DNA from: an uncultured Fibrobacter sp.
Lineage (GTDB): Bacteria > Fibrobacterota > Fibrobacteria > Fibrobacterales > Fibrobacteraceae
NCBI GenBank assembly: GCA_934699585.1
Contig: CAKUWY010000023.1
Span: 1-40,284, forward strand
Direction of reading: 5' to 3'
DNA: 40,284 nucleotides
The notes beneath the pieces were generated by a model that was not told the origin of the DNA, ran no database searches, and worked only from the letters and a program-made list of their open reading frames with translations. Position numbers and translations under genes: made by a program. Each line of letters begins with the position of its first letter. The stretch's first letter is position 1. Positions 1-8,211 of this stretch are shown here, piece after piece.

Positions 1-157
1 CAACTCCCAGGTATTCTGCGAGGGCTTTTTCAAGTTCCTGGTGGTAATGACCATTATTGGTTAGCCACTTGCGATCCCAGATATCCTTGAGAAGATTTTC
101 AAATTCATCTAAGGGCGGAAGTAATGGGGATGTGACGGTGATAACATTATTGGCCAT
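1..157 (-). CDS. DegT/DnrJ/EryC1/StrS-family aminotransferase, N-terminal fragment cut by window edge
   Basis: The minus strand opens with ATG at 157 behind a good AAGGAG ribosome site (about 165-170) and stays open to the window edge, giving 52 residues. The segment contains PLLPPLDEF, then WDRKWLTNNG, then an LEKALAEYLGV-like stretch. This is the usual N-terminus of PLP-dependent sugar aminotransferases of the DegT/StrS family, which make amino sugars for surface polysaccharides. The catalytic lysine lies far downstream and is outside the window, so activity cannot be judged. A polysaccharide role fits the Wzc-like gene at 1493, although the IS remnant lies between them and the two genes diverge. 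Confidence 0.82.
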   Translation of the reverse strand, partial: MANNVITVTSPLLPPLDEFENLLKDIWDRKWLTNNGHYHQELEKALAEYLGV

Positions 158-217
158 AGAAATACTCCTTCTTATCTAAGATAGCAAAAAATGTTCAAAT
201 AGGGTCGTTTTATTTGC

Positions 218-1272
218 GGTTGCCTCTAAAAATACATCATTTTCGCGAGTTGAAAAAGGCCAATTTTTGCCGTTATCCTTATCCTATCCCGGGCCTTTCG
301 GCCTAGTTTTCGCCACGTGGGGGGAGGGCACGCAGCGTGGACTAGGCCTATTTCGGGTGTTCGGGCGTCATCATCCTGAACATGTTGTACGTGGAGAATG
401 AGACGAGTATCTTCACCTCTGCCCTCGCCTTGCCGATTGTCCTCAAGAAAGGTTCGTAGTTTCCCTTTACCCAACCGAACACGTGCTCTACGCGGCAACG
501 TATCCGGGATTTCTTCATGTTGCATCTTTCCAGGAACTCGGCAAGCGGTTTTCCGTGGAAGCCCTTCTTGCAGACATGCTCGCGGTATCCTTTCGGCAGC
601 GATATGTGCCTTGTAGCCGAAGGTTTGCCTTCCGTGCTTGCTGCCCCAGCGCGCGTCGACATCCTTCTGCGTAAGCTTTGACGGTTGGACTTTCCGTTCC
701 TCGGGTATCTTGCCGTCTTTTATCGTCTCGTTCTCGTCGCCCTTGATGTGCTGGACGGGAACGTTCACGATGGTGGCGTCAATGATGCCGCCGCCCTTGG
801 CGAACAGACTCTGTCAATCTTCTTGAACGTTTTTTCTTTCGTCTTCGTCCGTATGAACATCTCGCGGTGGTTCCATATTATCTTGGCGTCGGGCGCAGTC
901 CCGCTGAGCCCAGGCCGAGGAACCGCATGAACGATAGCCTGTCCTTGATTTGGCGTTTCATCAAGTCCTCGGAGAAGTTATAGAGACTCTGAAGAATAAA
1001 CACTTTCAGCATGAGGCGAAGGCTGAAAGACTTGTGTTCCTGCAAGTCCTTCGCTTTCGCCTTGAGCAGGATGCCGTCAAACCTGCACAAGTCCACAATT
1101 TTGTTGAGCGCCTCGAACGGGGCGCCAATCCTGGTAATCTGTTCAACTCTATCGTTCAGGTCGGAAAAGTTGAGCTGGTCCATATAAAAGCCCTCGTCTG
1201 GTCACGAGACTAAATATGGTAAGTATTAGTTTGTTTATAAATGGCTGCTTTGGGGATTTTTTAGAGGTTGCC
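218..1272 (-). mobile_element. Decayed IS5-like insertion sequence
   Basis: A broken transposase gene lies between imperfect inverted ends. The left end (218-233) reads GGTTGCCTCTAAAAAT and the right end (1256-1272, read on the minus strand) GGCAACCTCTAAAAAAT; they differ at the third to fifth bases and by one A. The outer limits are my estimate, and I could not identify a clear target duplication. It is a non-autonomous remnant because its transposase is frameshifted and has lost its middle part. Confidence 0.65.
348..1183 (-). pseudogene. IS5-family transposase pseudogene (frameshifted, internal deletion)
   Basis: Read on the minus strand, the N-terminal piece (1183 to about 885) carries the IS5-type helical region and ends in a FMRFLGLG motif, then loses frame. 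A middle piece (about 775-585) has VNVPVQHIKGDENETIKDG and a GYKAHIA motif. After another frame change the C-terminal piece (about 600-348) has the HVFGWVKGNYEPFLRTIG end typical of this family and stops at 348. Between GYKAHIA and the C-terminal piece an intact transposase should carry roughly 80 more residues including the second catalytic Asp; these are missing. At least two frame changes plus this deletion make an active enzyme very unlikely. The ATG at 1183 has a GAGGG sequence upstream. Confidence 0.8.
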
Positions 1273-1492
1273 TTGTGTAAAATGATTATTCAATGCGGGC
1301 ATGCTGCAATGGTGAGCCGATTTGAACTATTAAAACGAAGAGTAAATGTTTTGTGTTTTAAAAACTTGTAAAACGGTAAGTAGCGAGGACGCAATTTTGT
1401 GTATCCCCCCCAAAAAGGTGCGTTTTTTTCATATTCTTTTCTTTTGCCTGTGCTTTTTTTTTACTTTTGGACAAAAGGCTTAGGTTTTTAAT
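1273..1492. other. Intergenic, T-rich leader upstream of the Wzc-like gene
   Basis: About 220 bases without a supported gene. The right part (1400-1490) is very T-rich on the plus strand and contains a run of seven C (about 1405-1411) followed by AAAAA. No convincing promoter hexamers or terminator hairpin were seen. A long leader for the polysaccharide gene is possible but not shown. Confidence 0.4.
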
Positions 1493-3586
1493 ATGGCTTC
1501 AAAAAAGACAGAGGAAAAGGATTTGGGGGATTATCTCCTGAATTTGATAAAGAACTGGTATGTTGTTTTGCCTTGCATGGTGTTTGCAGGGATGGTAGGA
1601 GTTTTTTTTGCGTTTTGGATCCGCCCTGTTTATCAAGTGGATGCTTTGCTTCAGATAGAAAAGAAGGGTAGCAACGGACCAGCTATGATGGGAGATATGG
1701 CTGCCATCTTTGCGACCACTAGCCCTGCGGAAACGGAGATAGAGCTCATTAAAAGTCGCAAGGTTCTTGGTGCTACGATCGAATCCAAACGGTTGCAGTA
1801 TTATGCTATACCCAAGAGTAAGTGGGATCGGCTGCTTCATCGTGAAGGTCGCATGGAATTGATGGCTTTTGATGTTCCATGGGAAAAAGTTCCGTTAGAA
1901 GATCAGAAAAAACCTTGGATTGCTCGTGCGTTAGATTCTTTGAATTTTGTGCTTTATGACCACAATAAACAACGCGTCTTGGTTGGTGAGGCTGGGCAAA
2001 CATATCGTTTCCCTTATGCAGGAGATACGGCGACCTTTGGAATCTATCGAATGGAAACAAGAAAGGGACAGAGTTTTGCTGTTGGCAAAATGAATTACCT
2101 GGAAGCTGTAGATGCGTTCCGTAATGCTTTTGATGTCTTGGAGAAGGGGAAACGTACTGGGATTCTGGAATTCTCTTATCAGGATGTCTATCCTGATCGT
2201 GCCGCAGAAATCTTAAACGAAGTGGCGACTTCCTACTTGCGCCAAAATGTGGAAGAACGCAATGCGGAGGCTCAACAGACTTTAGAATTCTTGGAAAAGC
2301 AGTTGCCGGACCGGAAAGCCAGGTTGGATTCCTCACTAATGAACTTGAACGCTTACCAGAATCGGGTGGGTTCTGTGGATGTGGCTGCAGAAACTCAGAT
2401 AGTACTTCAAAAAAGAATGCAACTAGAACAAAAGATTCTAGAAATTCAGCAGAAAAAGCAAGAGGCGATTCGTTTGTTCCATTCTGAACACCCTACGGTT
2501 AAAACACTCGAAGACCAGGAACGTGCCATACGGCGCGAATTGGCTGCAACATCTAGAGATGTAAAGGATTTGCCCGAAACTCAGCAGGAAGTTTTAAAAC
2601 TTACTAGTGAAGTGGAACTTAACAAGGTTCTTTACACCAACATGCTGAATAGTGTGCAACAGTTGCGGTTGGTGTCCGCTGGTGAGGTGGGATCGGTCCG
2701 CATAGTTGATTTTGCGGAGCAGACAACGAAGCCCGTTAAGCCCAAGAAAAAATTGATTCTCGCCATATTCTTGTTTTTTGGAATACTCCTTGGGGCTGCA
2801 ATTGTATCTTTGCGAGATAAATTCAGTGGTGGTGTGAGAAGTGCCACCTTCATCGAAAAGGAAACGGGCTTTACCGTTTACGCCAAGGTACCCAAGGGCA
2901 ACCCGAAGGGAACCAAGGGAACCAGACCGTTGGCAGTGGTGGAACCGGACGATGTGGCAGTGGAGTCTTTGCGTGCCTTGCGTTCTTCGCTGGAATTTTC
3001 CATGATGGAATCGGACCAGCCGATTATCGGTGTTTCTGGTCTTATTCCTGGAGTGGGCAAGAGCTTTATCTCCGTGAACCTGGCTGCCTTGTACGCAGGT
3101 CTTGGAAAGAAGGTGCTGCTGATAGATGCTGACTTGCGCAAGGGGCGCTTGCACAAGGAGTTTGGTATCAAGCGCGGAGATGGATTGTCTCAGGTTCTGT
3201 TGCGCGAAGTAGAAGTGGAAAGCGTGATTTCCCCCACTGAAGTCGAGAACCTGTTTGTTCTGCCCTGTGGCAATGTACCGCCTAACCCGGCAGAACTGTT
3301 GGGCTCCAAACATTATCTTGAATTGATTGAACAGTTCAAGAAGCAGTACGATCTGATTATCATCGATACTCCGCCCATCATGCTGGTGACGGATGCCGCT
3401 CTTGCTTGCCGTGTGGCTGCTCAGATTGTAATGGTCATCGAGTACAACAAGCACTCTATCGAGGCAATCCAGGATGCGATGGCTCAGATTCTCAAGGGCA
3501 ACCCCAACGCCCATGCCTCCATTGTCATCAACAAGTACGAACATGGCAGCCAGGATGGATACGGCTACAAGTACGGAAAGTACTAG
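1493..3586 (+). CDS. wzc: Wzc-like polysaccharide co-polymerase / bacterial tyrosine kinase
   Basis: A 697-residue inner-membrane protein. An N-terminal Wzz domain has a first membrane segment near residues 22-44 (VVLPCMVFAGMVGVFFAFWI) and a periplasmic part with a coiled region (about 260-360). A second membrane segment near 420-440 (ILAIFLFFGILLGAAIVSL) leads to a cytoplasmic BY-kinase domain. That domain shows Walker A GLIPGVGKS (K523), Walker A' LLIDADLRKG and Walker B LIIIDTPP. The C-terminus ends in a tyrosine cluster (YGYKYGKY), the usual autophosphorylation tail. Proteins of this type control chain length and export of capsule or exopolysaccharide. The ATG at 1493 has only a weak ribosome site. 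The next gene begins one base after the stop, so the two are probably co-transcribed. Confidence 0.93.
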   Translation: MASKKTEEKDLGDYLLNLIKNWYVVLPCMVFAGMVGVFFAFWIRPVYQVDALLQIEKKGSNGPAMMGDMAAIFATTSPAETEIELIKSRKVLGATIESKRLQYYAIPKSKWDRLLHREGRMELMAFDVPWEKVPLEDQKKPWIARALDSLNFVLYDHNKQRVLVGEAGQTYRFPYAGDTATFGIYRMETRKGQSFAVGKMNYLEAVDAFRNAFDVLEKGKRTGILEFSYQDVYPDRAAEILNEVATSYLRQNVEERNAEAQQTLEFLEKQLPDRKARLDSSLMNLNAYQNRVGSVDVAAETQIVLQKRMQLEQKILEIQQKKQEAIRLFHSEHPTVKTLEDQERAIRRELAATSRDVKDLPETQQEVLKLTSEVELNKVLYTNMLNSVQQLRLVSAGEVGSVRIVDFAEQTTKPVKPKKKLILAIFLFFGILLGAAIVSLRDKFSGGVRSATFIEKETGFTVYAKVPKGNPKGTKGTRPLAVVEPDDVAVESLRALRSSLEFSMMESDQPIIGVSGLIPGVGKSFISVNLAALYAGLGKKVLLIDADLRKGRLHKEFGIKRGDGLSQVLLREVEVESVISPTEVENLFVLPCGNVPPNPAELLGSKHYLELIEQFKKQYDLIIIDTPPIMLVTDAALACRVAAQIVMVIEYNKHSIEAIQDAMAQILKGNPNAHASIVINKYEHGSQDGYGYKYGKY

Positions 3587-3587
3587 T

Positions 3588-4433
3588 TTGTTTGTAACGC
3601 TGCGAGCTGCGGGAATTAACCTGCGGCTCGTTCCGTTTTTTATTGTAGCGTTCATTGTTTCCGTTTTTGCGACTGAACCTCTGAAACCTGTTTTGCCACC
3701 CCAGAACGCCATTGCGGTTGGCGGTGTTGGCGAGCTTCGGGACGATGTTTACAGTGCAGACCTGAAATGGTCTGTAGAAGTGGCGCCCTGTAACTGCCTG
3801 AGCTTTTACACCGATATGTCCTATCGGTTTATCAGTTACGAGTGGCAGGTCATGCTTCACGACCAGATTCACGAGATGGTGAACCTGCAGGTGAACGGCC
3901 TTAATGAATCCTTTGTGGAAATGAAGTTTTTCCCGATACGGTATTTCGGCCTGAATGTGAGTTGGCGCTTCAAGCCTGGCGACGGAAGCCGGGTGGAGCG
4001 TTTTGAACGCTTGGGAATCGAGCCCATGGGTGTGTATCGTTTTAGTCCGAACATGCTTTTGGGACTTTCGGGGCAGTATTACTCTTTCATCGAAGACAGG
4101 AACTACCAACCCGGTGACGAACTGGGGGTGAAAACCTCCTTTGTCTGGAACGTCTTCTGGGATAAGTACGCTCGTACTGGTTGGCAGGTGGGCTACGTGT
4201 TTCTCTTTCGTTGGCGTATTCAGGAATCGGAAAATTACAACCTGGCAAAGGACTACCAGAAGATGGACGACATGTATCGTGGGTTCCGAATGCGGGGCGA
4301 AATTGCTCGCTATGTCGGGTGGTTTCCGTTCCCATTCGGTATAGGCATGGCCTATGAAATGAATCGCGGGAACCTGTTCGGCTTTGAGACGGGCCACAAG
4401 GTAGAACTATATTTAAGGGCAGAATTCCCGTAA
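3588..4433 (+). CDS. Secreted probable outer-membrane beta-barrel protein (TTG start)
   Basis: The reading frame is open from 3474, but an ATG there would lie wholly inside the wzc-like gene and give an Arg/Thr/Ser-rich nonsense N-terminus. TTG at 3588 lies one base after the wzc stop, with GGAAAG (3575-3580) 7 nt upstream, and yields a good signal peptide: basic start, hydrophobic LVPFFIVAFIVSVFA, then TEPLKP. The mature part (281 residues in all) alternates aromatic and polar residues, with repeats such as LGLSGQYYSFIEDR and WQVGYVFLFRW. It ends in VELYLRAEFP, close to the usual aromatic end of outer-membrane barrels. I recognise no named family. Position directly after wzc suggests an envelope or polysaccharide-linked role (inference). 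Confidence 0.72.
   Translation: MFVTLRAAGINLRLVPFFIVAFIVSVFATEPLKPVLPPQNAIAVGGVGELRDDVYSADLKWSVEVAPCNCLSFYTDMSYRFISYEWQVMLHDQIHEMVNLQVNGLNESFVEMKFFPIRYFGLNVSWRFKPGDGSRVERFERLGIEPMGVYRFSPNMLLGLSGQYYSFIEDRNYQPGDELGVKTSFVWNVFWDKYARTGWQVGYVFLFRWRIQESENYNLAKDYQKMDDMYRGFRMRGEIARYVGWFPFPFGIGMAYEMNRGNLFGFETGHKVELYLRAEFP
4384..4413 (+). promoter_or_regulatory. Candidate sigma70 promoter for the sppA-like gene
   Basis: TTGAGA (4384-4389), an 18-base spacer and TATATT (4408-4413) lie inside the end of the preceding gene, about 38 bases before the ATG at 4452. TATATTTA is the recurrent -10 box of this window. Confidence 0.5.
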
Positions 4434-4451
4434 ACCACAGGACGGTCACGA

Positions 4452-6824
4452 ATGCGACAAGGTTTTTACCAGAGTTGTCATTCCCGGCTTGACCGGGAAT
4501 CTCCTTGCTCTTTTTTCCTCAATTTGCTTGGGTGCGTTCTGTTCCTTCTCGCTCCCGCCTTCGCCTACCTGCCGGGGGAATCCGGCTTTGTGTCTTTAGA
4601 AGGTGCCCACGGTATTTTCGGAAACCCCGCCGGCCTCACGGCTTTTGATTCCTGGGGAACCTTGCTGGACTATCAGTATGACGACGAAATTTCCCAGTTC
4701 CGCGTGGGCGGTAATCTGGACCACTTTGGCGCGGGCTTCGAGTACCGCTATGCGGACAAGGGGCTGGATGAATCCCGCTGGAGCTTGACGTATTCCACCG
4801 ACATTCTCCGGCGCTACTTTTTCTGGGGTAGCCGCCTGACGGCCTTCAGGAACTCTGCTTTCGAAGGGACGGAATGGTCCTACACTCAAGGCGTGATGCT
4901 TAGGCCTTTCAGGTTTTTGTCCCTCGGGTATTCCTGCGACAACTTGCTGTATGCAGGCCCGAAATCGGTGGACCGCGTTCACAATGCGGGCGCCACCCTG
5001 CGGCTTGGGCGGAACTTGAGCGTGAGCTACGATGTGGAGGACTGGGAGGAACACCGCCTGCTTTTTGAGCTGGAACTGTACGGCACCCGCTATGGTTTCA
5101 AGATGCCTGTCTACGGAGACGATGACGAATACACTCTCACCATGTCCATGACCTTCGGCGGCTCCAACAACTTGGCGGTAAAATTCTACGATGACTACCT
5201 GCCCAAGGGTGTGACCTGGGGTTACCATTCCGCACGGAATCCGAACGCCACCATGTTCGCCCAGATTGTCCGTGTGCCTTTGGACATGGAAGTTTCCGAA
5301 GTGGAAAGTCCCTTCTCCTTTATACGGCCCCAGTCCATCGCCCTCATGAAGGTGCGGACCTTGTTTGAACACCTGCTCCGTGATCCGTCGGCAAGTATCG
5401 TGCTGCTGGACTTTTCAGGCTACAAGGGGAATGTGGGTGTCTCCAACGAAATCAACCGGGGTGTCATGAAGCTGAAGGCCCGCGGTGCGAAGGTCATCGC
5501 CTACATGGACGATGTGCGGCCTTCTGTTTTGCTGGCGGCTTCTTCTGTGGACCGAATCGTGGTGGAGCCTTCGGCCCATTTCTCTTGGCGTGGCGTAGGC
5601 GGGAACACGCTCTTTTACAAGGGCCTGCTGGACAAGCTTGGCGTGAAGGTGGAGTTCTTGCGGCATGGCGCCTACAAGTCGGCGGTGGAGCCCTACATTG
5701 CGGACTCCATGTCGGTGGAATCCCGCGAAAACCGGCTTGAGCTCTACAGTGATTTCTGGAAGATGATGAACGCTTACGTGGCGGGCCGTATGGCTTTCCG
5801 CAAGCAGATGCCAGTAGAAAAGGCTGCCGCATCTTTGGATTCTTTGGCGAAGGTTCCTGTGGTGAGCGCCAGGGCGGCCCTGCAGGCGGGTGTCATCGAT
5901 TCCGTTCTTTATTTAGACCAGGTGCCGTCTTATGCCTTGAAGACCTTCTTTGGACTGGACGCTCCCTACGCGGGCTATGTCACCTGGAAACCGACGGACC
6001 GAAAAATCTTTAACGAGAGCTGGTCTCACCGGGCTCGCATCGGCCTTTTGAATATCGACGGAACTATCGACGGCGCTATGGAAAAGTCCGTGTCTGCCAC
6101 ACTGAACAGGCTTGCCAGCGGCGGAGGCGTGTCGGCTCTGGTGGTTCGCATCTCTTCGCCGGGCGGTTCCGCTATCGCCTCCGACAAGATCTGGGCGGCG
6201 CTGAAGAACCTGCACAAGCAGGGGCTGCCTATTGTGGCGAGCATCGGGAACATGGGCGCCTCTGGCGGGTATTACATCGCCTGTGGCGCCGATGAGATTG
6301 TGGCCGAACCCTTCTCCTTTGTCGGGAGCATCGGCATCTACGGCGGCAAGGTGGACGCCTCCGGTTTGCTTTCAAAACTTGGGCTCAAGGCAGAAACCGT
6401 CAAGACCCACGATTACGCCGATGCCGAAACTTTCACCAGGCCCTGGACTGACGAGGAAAAGAAGGCCCTGCAGGATTACATGGACGAATTCTACGATAGG
6501 TTCGTCGGGGTGGTCTCTCAGGCCACCGGTGTAGATAAGGCGAAAATCGATACCGCTTACGGCGGAGGCCGGGTCTTTGTGGGCTGGAAGGCTTTGGAGG
6601 CTGGGTTGGTCCACAAGCTGGGTGGATTGGACGTGGCCATTGCCGAGGCCAAGCGCCTTGCCGACATCGGGGAATCTACCGATGTGGAACTGGTACAGTT
6701 CGCTACCGAGAAATCTTATCTGGTGCCGGTGCCCAGTTCCAAGGCTGTCATGGACTTTTTCAGGGAGGCGGAACGCACCCAGTTCTGGGCCGTGGAACCT
6801 TCGCTGATAAATTTTGAACCGTAA
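4452..6824 (+). CDS. sppA: SppA-type S49 signal peptide peptidase with N-terminal barrel-like domain
   Basis: A 790-residue protein. Residues 19-38 form a hydrophobic signal segment ending APAFA. About residues 40-270 look like an outer-membrane barrel (an NPAGL motif, then many short aromatic strands such as FGAGFEYRYADKG). The rest is a two-domain SppA (protease IV) peptidase. The N-terminal S49 half has GAYKSAVEPY, where K409 matches the general-base lysine; the C-terminal half has GASGGYYIA, where S604 matches the nucleophile. So the catalytic pair is present. Ordinary long-form SppA proteins lack the barrel-like part, so this is an unusual fusion. The ATG at 4452 has AGGA 9 nt upstream. 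A palindromic repeat is translated as residues 9-17 just after the start. TTG at 4524 would give a very short signal peptide with no ribosome site and is less likely. Confidence 0.88.
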   Translation: MRQGFYQSCHSRLDRESPCSFFLNLLGCVLFLLAPAFAYLPGESGFVSLEGAHGIFGNPAGLTAFDSWGTLLDYQYDDEISQFRVGGNLDHFGAGFEYRYADKGLDESRWSLTYSTDILRRYFFWGSRLTAFRNSAFEGTEWSYTQGVMLRPFRFLSLGYSCDNLLYAGPKSVDRVHNAGATLRLGRNLSVSYDVEDWEEHRLLFELELYGTRYGFKMPVYGDDDEYTLTMSMTFGGSNNLAVKFYDDYLPKGVTWGYHSARNPNATMFAQIVRVPLDMEVSEVESPFSFIRPQSIALMKVRTLFEHLLRDPSASIVLLDFSGYKGNVGVSNEINRGVMKLKARGAKVIAYMDDVRPSVLLAASSVDRIVVEPSAHFSWRGVGGNTLFYKGLLDKLGVKVEFLRHGAYKSAVEPYIADSMSVESRENRLELYSDFWKMMNAYVAGRMAFRKQMPVEKAAASLDSLAKVPVVSARAALQAGVIDSVLYLDQVPSYALKTFFGLDAPYAGYVTWKPTDRKIFNESWSHRARIGLLNIDGTIDGAMEKSVSATLNRLASGGGVSALVVRISSPGGSAIASDKIWAALKNLHKQGLPIVASIGNMGASGGYYIACGADEIVAEPFSFVGSIGIYGGKVDASGLLSKLGLKAETVKTHDYADAETFTRPWTDEEKKALQDYMDEFYDRFVGVVSQATGVDKAKIDTAYGGGRVFVGWKALEAGLVHKLGGLDVAIAEAKRLADIGESTDVELVQFATEKSYLVPVPSSKAVMDFFREAERTQFWAVEPSLINFEP
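4476..4502. repeat. Palindromic repeat (GTCATTCC type) inside the sppA-like reading frame
   Basis: The 8-bp stem ATTCCCGG / CCGGGAAT around a CTTGA loop (4480-4500) is the same element seen between genes at 17712 and 28926. Here it is translated in frame as CHSRLDRES in the n-region of the signal peptide, about 28 bases after the start codon. Confidence 0.8.
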
Positions 6825-6827
6825 ATT

Positions 6828-7889
6828 ATGCTCGCTATAGTCATCACCGTTCTTTGCTGCCTTTTCTTTTCGGCCTTCTGTTCGGTAACGGAAGCGTCTT
6901 TTTACAGCGTGCCCCCCAGCACGGTAGAATCCCTGCAGCGCCGCAAGAGTTTTACCGCCAAGTACCTGACTCATGTCAAGGAAAACATTGACCGTTATAT
7001 TGCCTCGGTGCTGGTGGTGAACACCATCGCGAACACCATCGGAGCTTCCATGGCTACGGCCCTCGCCGTGCGCCGCTTGCCGGAATCGGGGCAGTTTGCG
7101 CTGCCCATCGCGCTCACGATTCTCATCTTGCTTTTTGGCGAAATTACTCCCAAGACTCTGGGCGTAAAACAGGCCAAGGTGATGGCCCCAATCGTGGCGG
7201 TACCGTTCTATTACATTACCAAGGTCTTGAGCTTGACGGGAATCATCTGGCTCTGCCTCACCCTCACTAAACACTGGACTCACGAAGACGAAGAAAAGAA
7301 AGAGGTGAGTATCGAGGATATCAACAGTCTGGTAAGTCTCGGCCTCAGAGAAGAGGTGATTGACAACCATCAGGCGGCGGTCATCAAGAACATTCTGGCC
7401 CTGAAATCTGTGGTAGCTCGAAAGGTGATGACGCCCAGGCACGTGGTGTTCAGCCTCCCGGCCGACAAGACTATCGGGGAAACCTTGGACGAACGGGGCA
7501 ACTGGCCCTTTTCCAGAATACCGCTTTATGGTGAAAAGAAGGACGAATGGATTGGCATCGTGCTGCGTCGGGATGCCTACAACTACCTGGCCGAAGGCAA
7601 GCGCGACATCAAGCTCCGCAAACTGATGCGGCCCTTGCAGCTGATTCCCGACAGCGTGACTCTTGAAAAGTTGCTGCTCCGGTTCTTGAAACAGCGGGGC
7701 CACATGGTGGGCGTGGTGGACGAGTTCGGCGCCATCGCGGGAATTGTTTCCCTGGAAGACGTGCTGGAAGAAATCCTCGGCCGCGAGATTGTGGACGAGT
7801 ACGACGAGTCCGTGAACCTGCAAGAGACTGCCCGCCGCCGGAGCAAGGCCTTGGCCTTTATGCGGAAAGCCGCTTCGGAAAGAAAATAG
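6828..7889 (+). CDS. CNNM/CorC-type membrane protein (DUF21 plus CBS domains)
   Basis: A 353-residue protein with an N-terminal DUF21 transmembrane domain (about residues 1-150) containing several hydrophobic segments and the conserved LLFGEITPKTLGV motif. A CBS pair follows (about 190-320), with MTPRHVVFSLP in the first CBS and VGVVDEFGAIAGIVSLEDVLEEILGR in the second. The terminal CorC_HlyC transporter-associated domain of the longest relatives is absent or very short. The family is linked to Mg2+/Co2+ efflux or homeostasis and is often annotated as hemolysin-like; toxin activity is not implied. It starts 3 bases after the sppA stop with no clear ribosome site, suggesting translational coupling. 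Confidence 0.88.
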   Translation: MLAIVITVLCCLFFSAFCSVTEASFYSVPPSTVESLQRRKSFTAKYLTHVKENIDRYIASVLVVNTIANTIGASMATALAVRRLPESGQFALPIALTILILLFGEITPKTLGVKQAKVMAPIVAVPFYYITKVLSLTGIIWLCLTLTKHWTHEDEEKKEVSIEDINSLVSLGLREEVIDNHQAAVIKNILALKSVVARKVMTPRHVVFSLPADKTIGETLDERGNWPFSRIPLYGEKKDEWIGIVLRRDAYNYLAEGKRDIKLRKLMRPLQLIPDSVTLEKLLLRFLKQRGHMVGVVDEFGAIAGIVSLEDVLEEILGREIVDEYDESVNLQETARRRSKALAFMRKAASERK

Positions 7890-7942
7890 GGGTTAGGTCT
7901 GAAGGTTCGAGGCGCAAGACTCGAGGTGTGAGGGGTGAGGAA

Positions 7943-7968
7943 TGTCATCCCCGACTTGGTCGGGGATC
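7943..7968. repeat. Palindromic repeat, GTCATCCC type
   Basis: GTCATCCCCGACTTGGTCGG followed by GGATC: stem ATCCCCGAC / GTCGGGGAT. It lies 54 bases after the CNNM-like gene and could also serve as a hairpin at the 3' end of that transcript. Confidence 0.75.
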
Positions 7969-8042
7969 TGCTAGATAACTCACAACTCGTAACTCACAAC
8001 TCAATCCCCTTCGTTTCGGTATAATAAGGGCCAAAGTAATAT

Positions 8043-8070
8043 ATCAATTATTATAATTCATATAATTGAT
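8043..8070. promoter_or_regulatory. AT-rich inverted repeat upstream of rplM
   Basis: Perfect 9-bp arms ATCAATTAT (8043-8051) and ATAATTGAT (8062-8070) around a 10-base spacer, about 80 bases before the likely -10 box. It could be an operator or simply an AT-rich upstream element; function is unknown. Confidence 0.45.
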
Positions 8071-8127
8071 AGAGTTAAAAACCCCTATATATAAACATTT
8101 TTTGTGAAAAAAGGTGTTTTTGACCCT

Positions 8128-8155
8128 TGTGGGCCGGCCCAAATCCTTCTATATT
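8128..8155 (+). promoter_or_regulatory. Promoter of rplM-rpsI
   Basis: TTGTGG (8128-8133), a 16-base spacer and TATATT (8150-8155), giving a leader of about 50 bases. A better -35 match, TTGACC at 8120-8125, would need a 24-base spacer. Confidence 0.5.
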
Positions 8156-8168
8156 TATCCCGCATTTC

Positions 8169-8188
8169 CTGGGACGCCTTTGTCCCGG
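8169..8188 (+). promoter_or_regulatory. Hairpin in the rplM leader
   Basis: GGGAC (8171-8175) and GTCCC (8182-8186) form a short stem in the 5' leader, upstream of the AGAGGA ribosome site. In E. coli the rplM-rpsI leader is an L13 autoregulation target; whether this hairpin does that is inference. Confidence 0.4.
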
Positions 8189-8211
8189 AATCATCTAACT
8201 AGAGGATTTAC

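Larger units (their letters stand above)
7890..8127. other. Intergenic region with repeats, upstream of rplM
   Basis: No gene is supported. Positions 7905-7940 hold reverse-orientation heptamer-like sequence (GAGGTGTGAGGGGTGAGG), 7943-7968 a palindromic repeat, and 7976-8002 direct repeats of AACTCACAACTC. From 8035 to 8105 the sequence is strongly AT-rich, likely an upstream promoter region for the ribosomal genes. Confidence 0.6.

Noticed and set aside
3474..3587. ATG at 3474 as start of the barrel protein
   Set aside because: It lies inside the kinase gene and gives no signal peptide.
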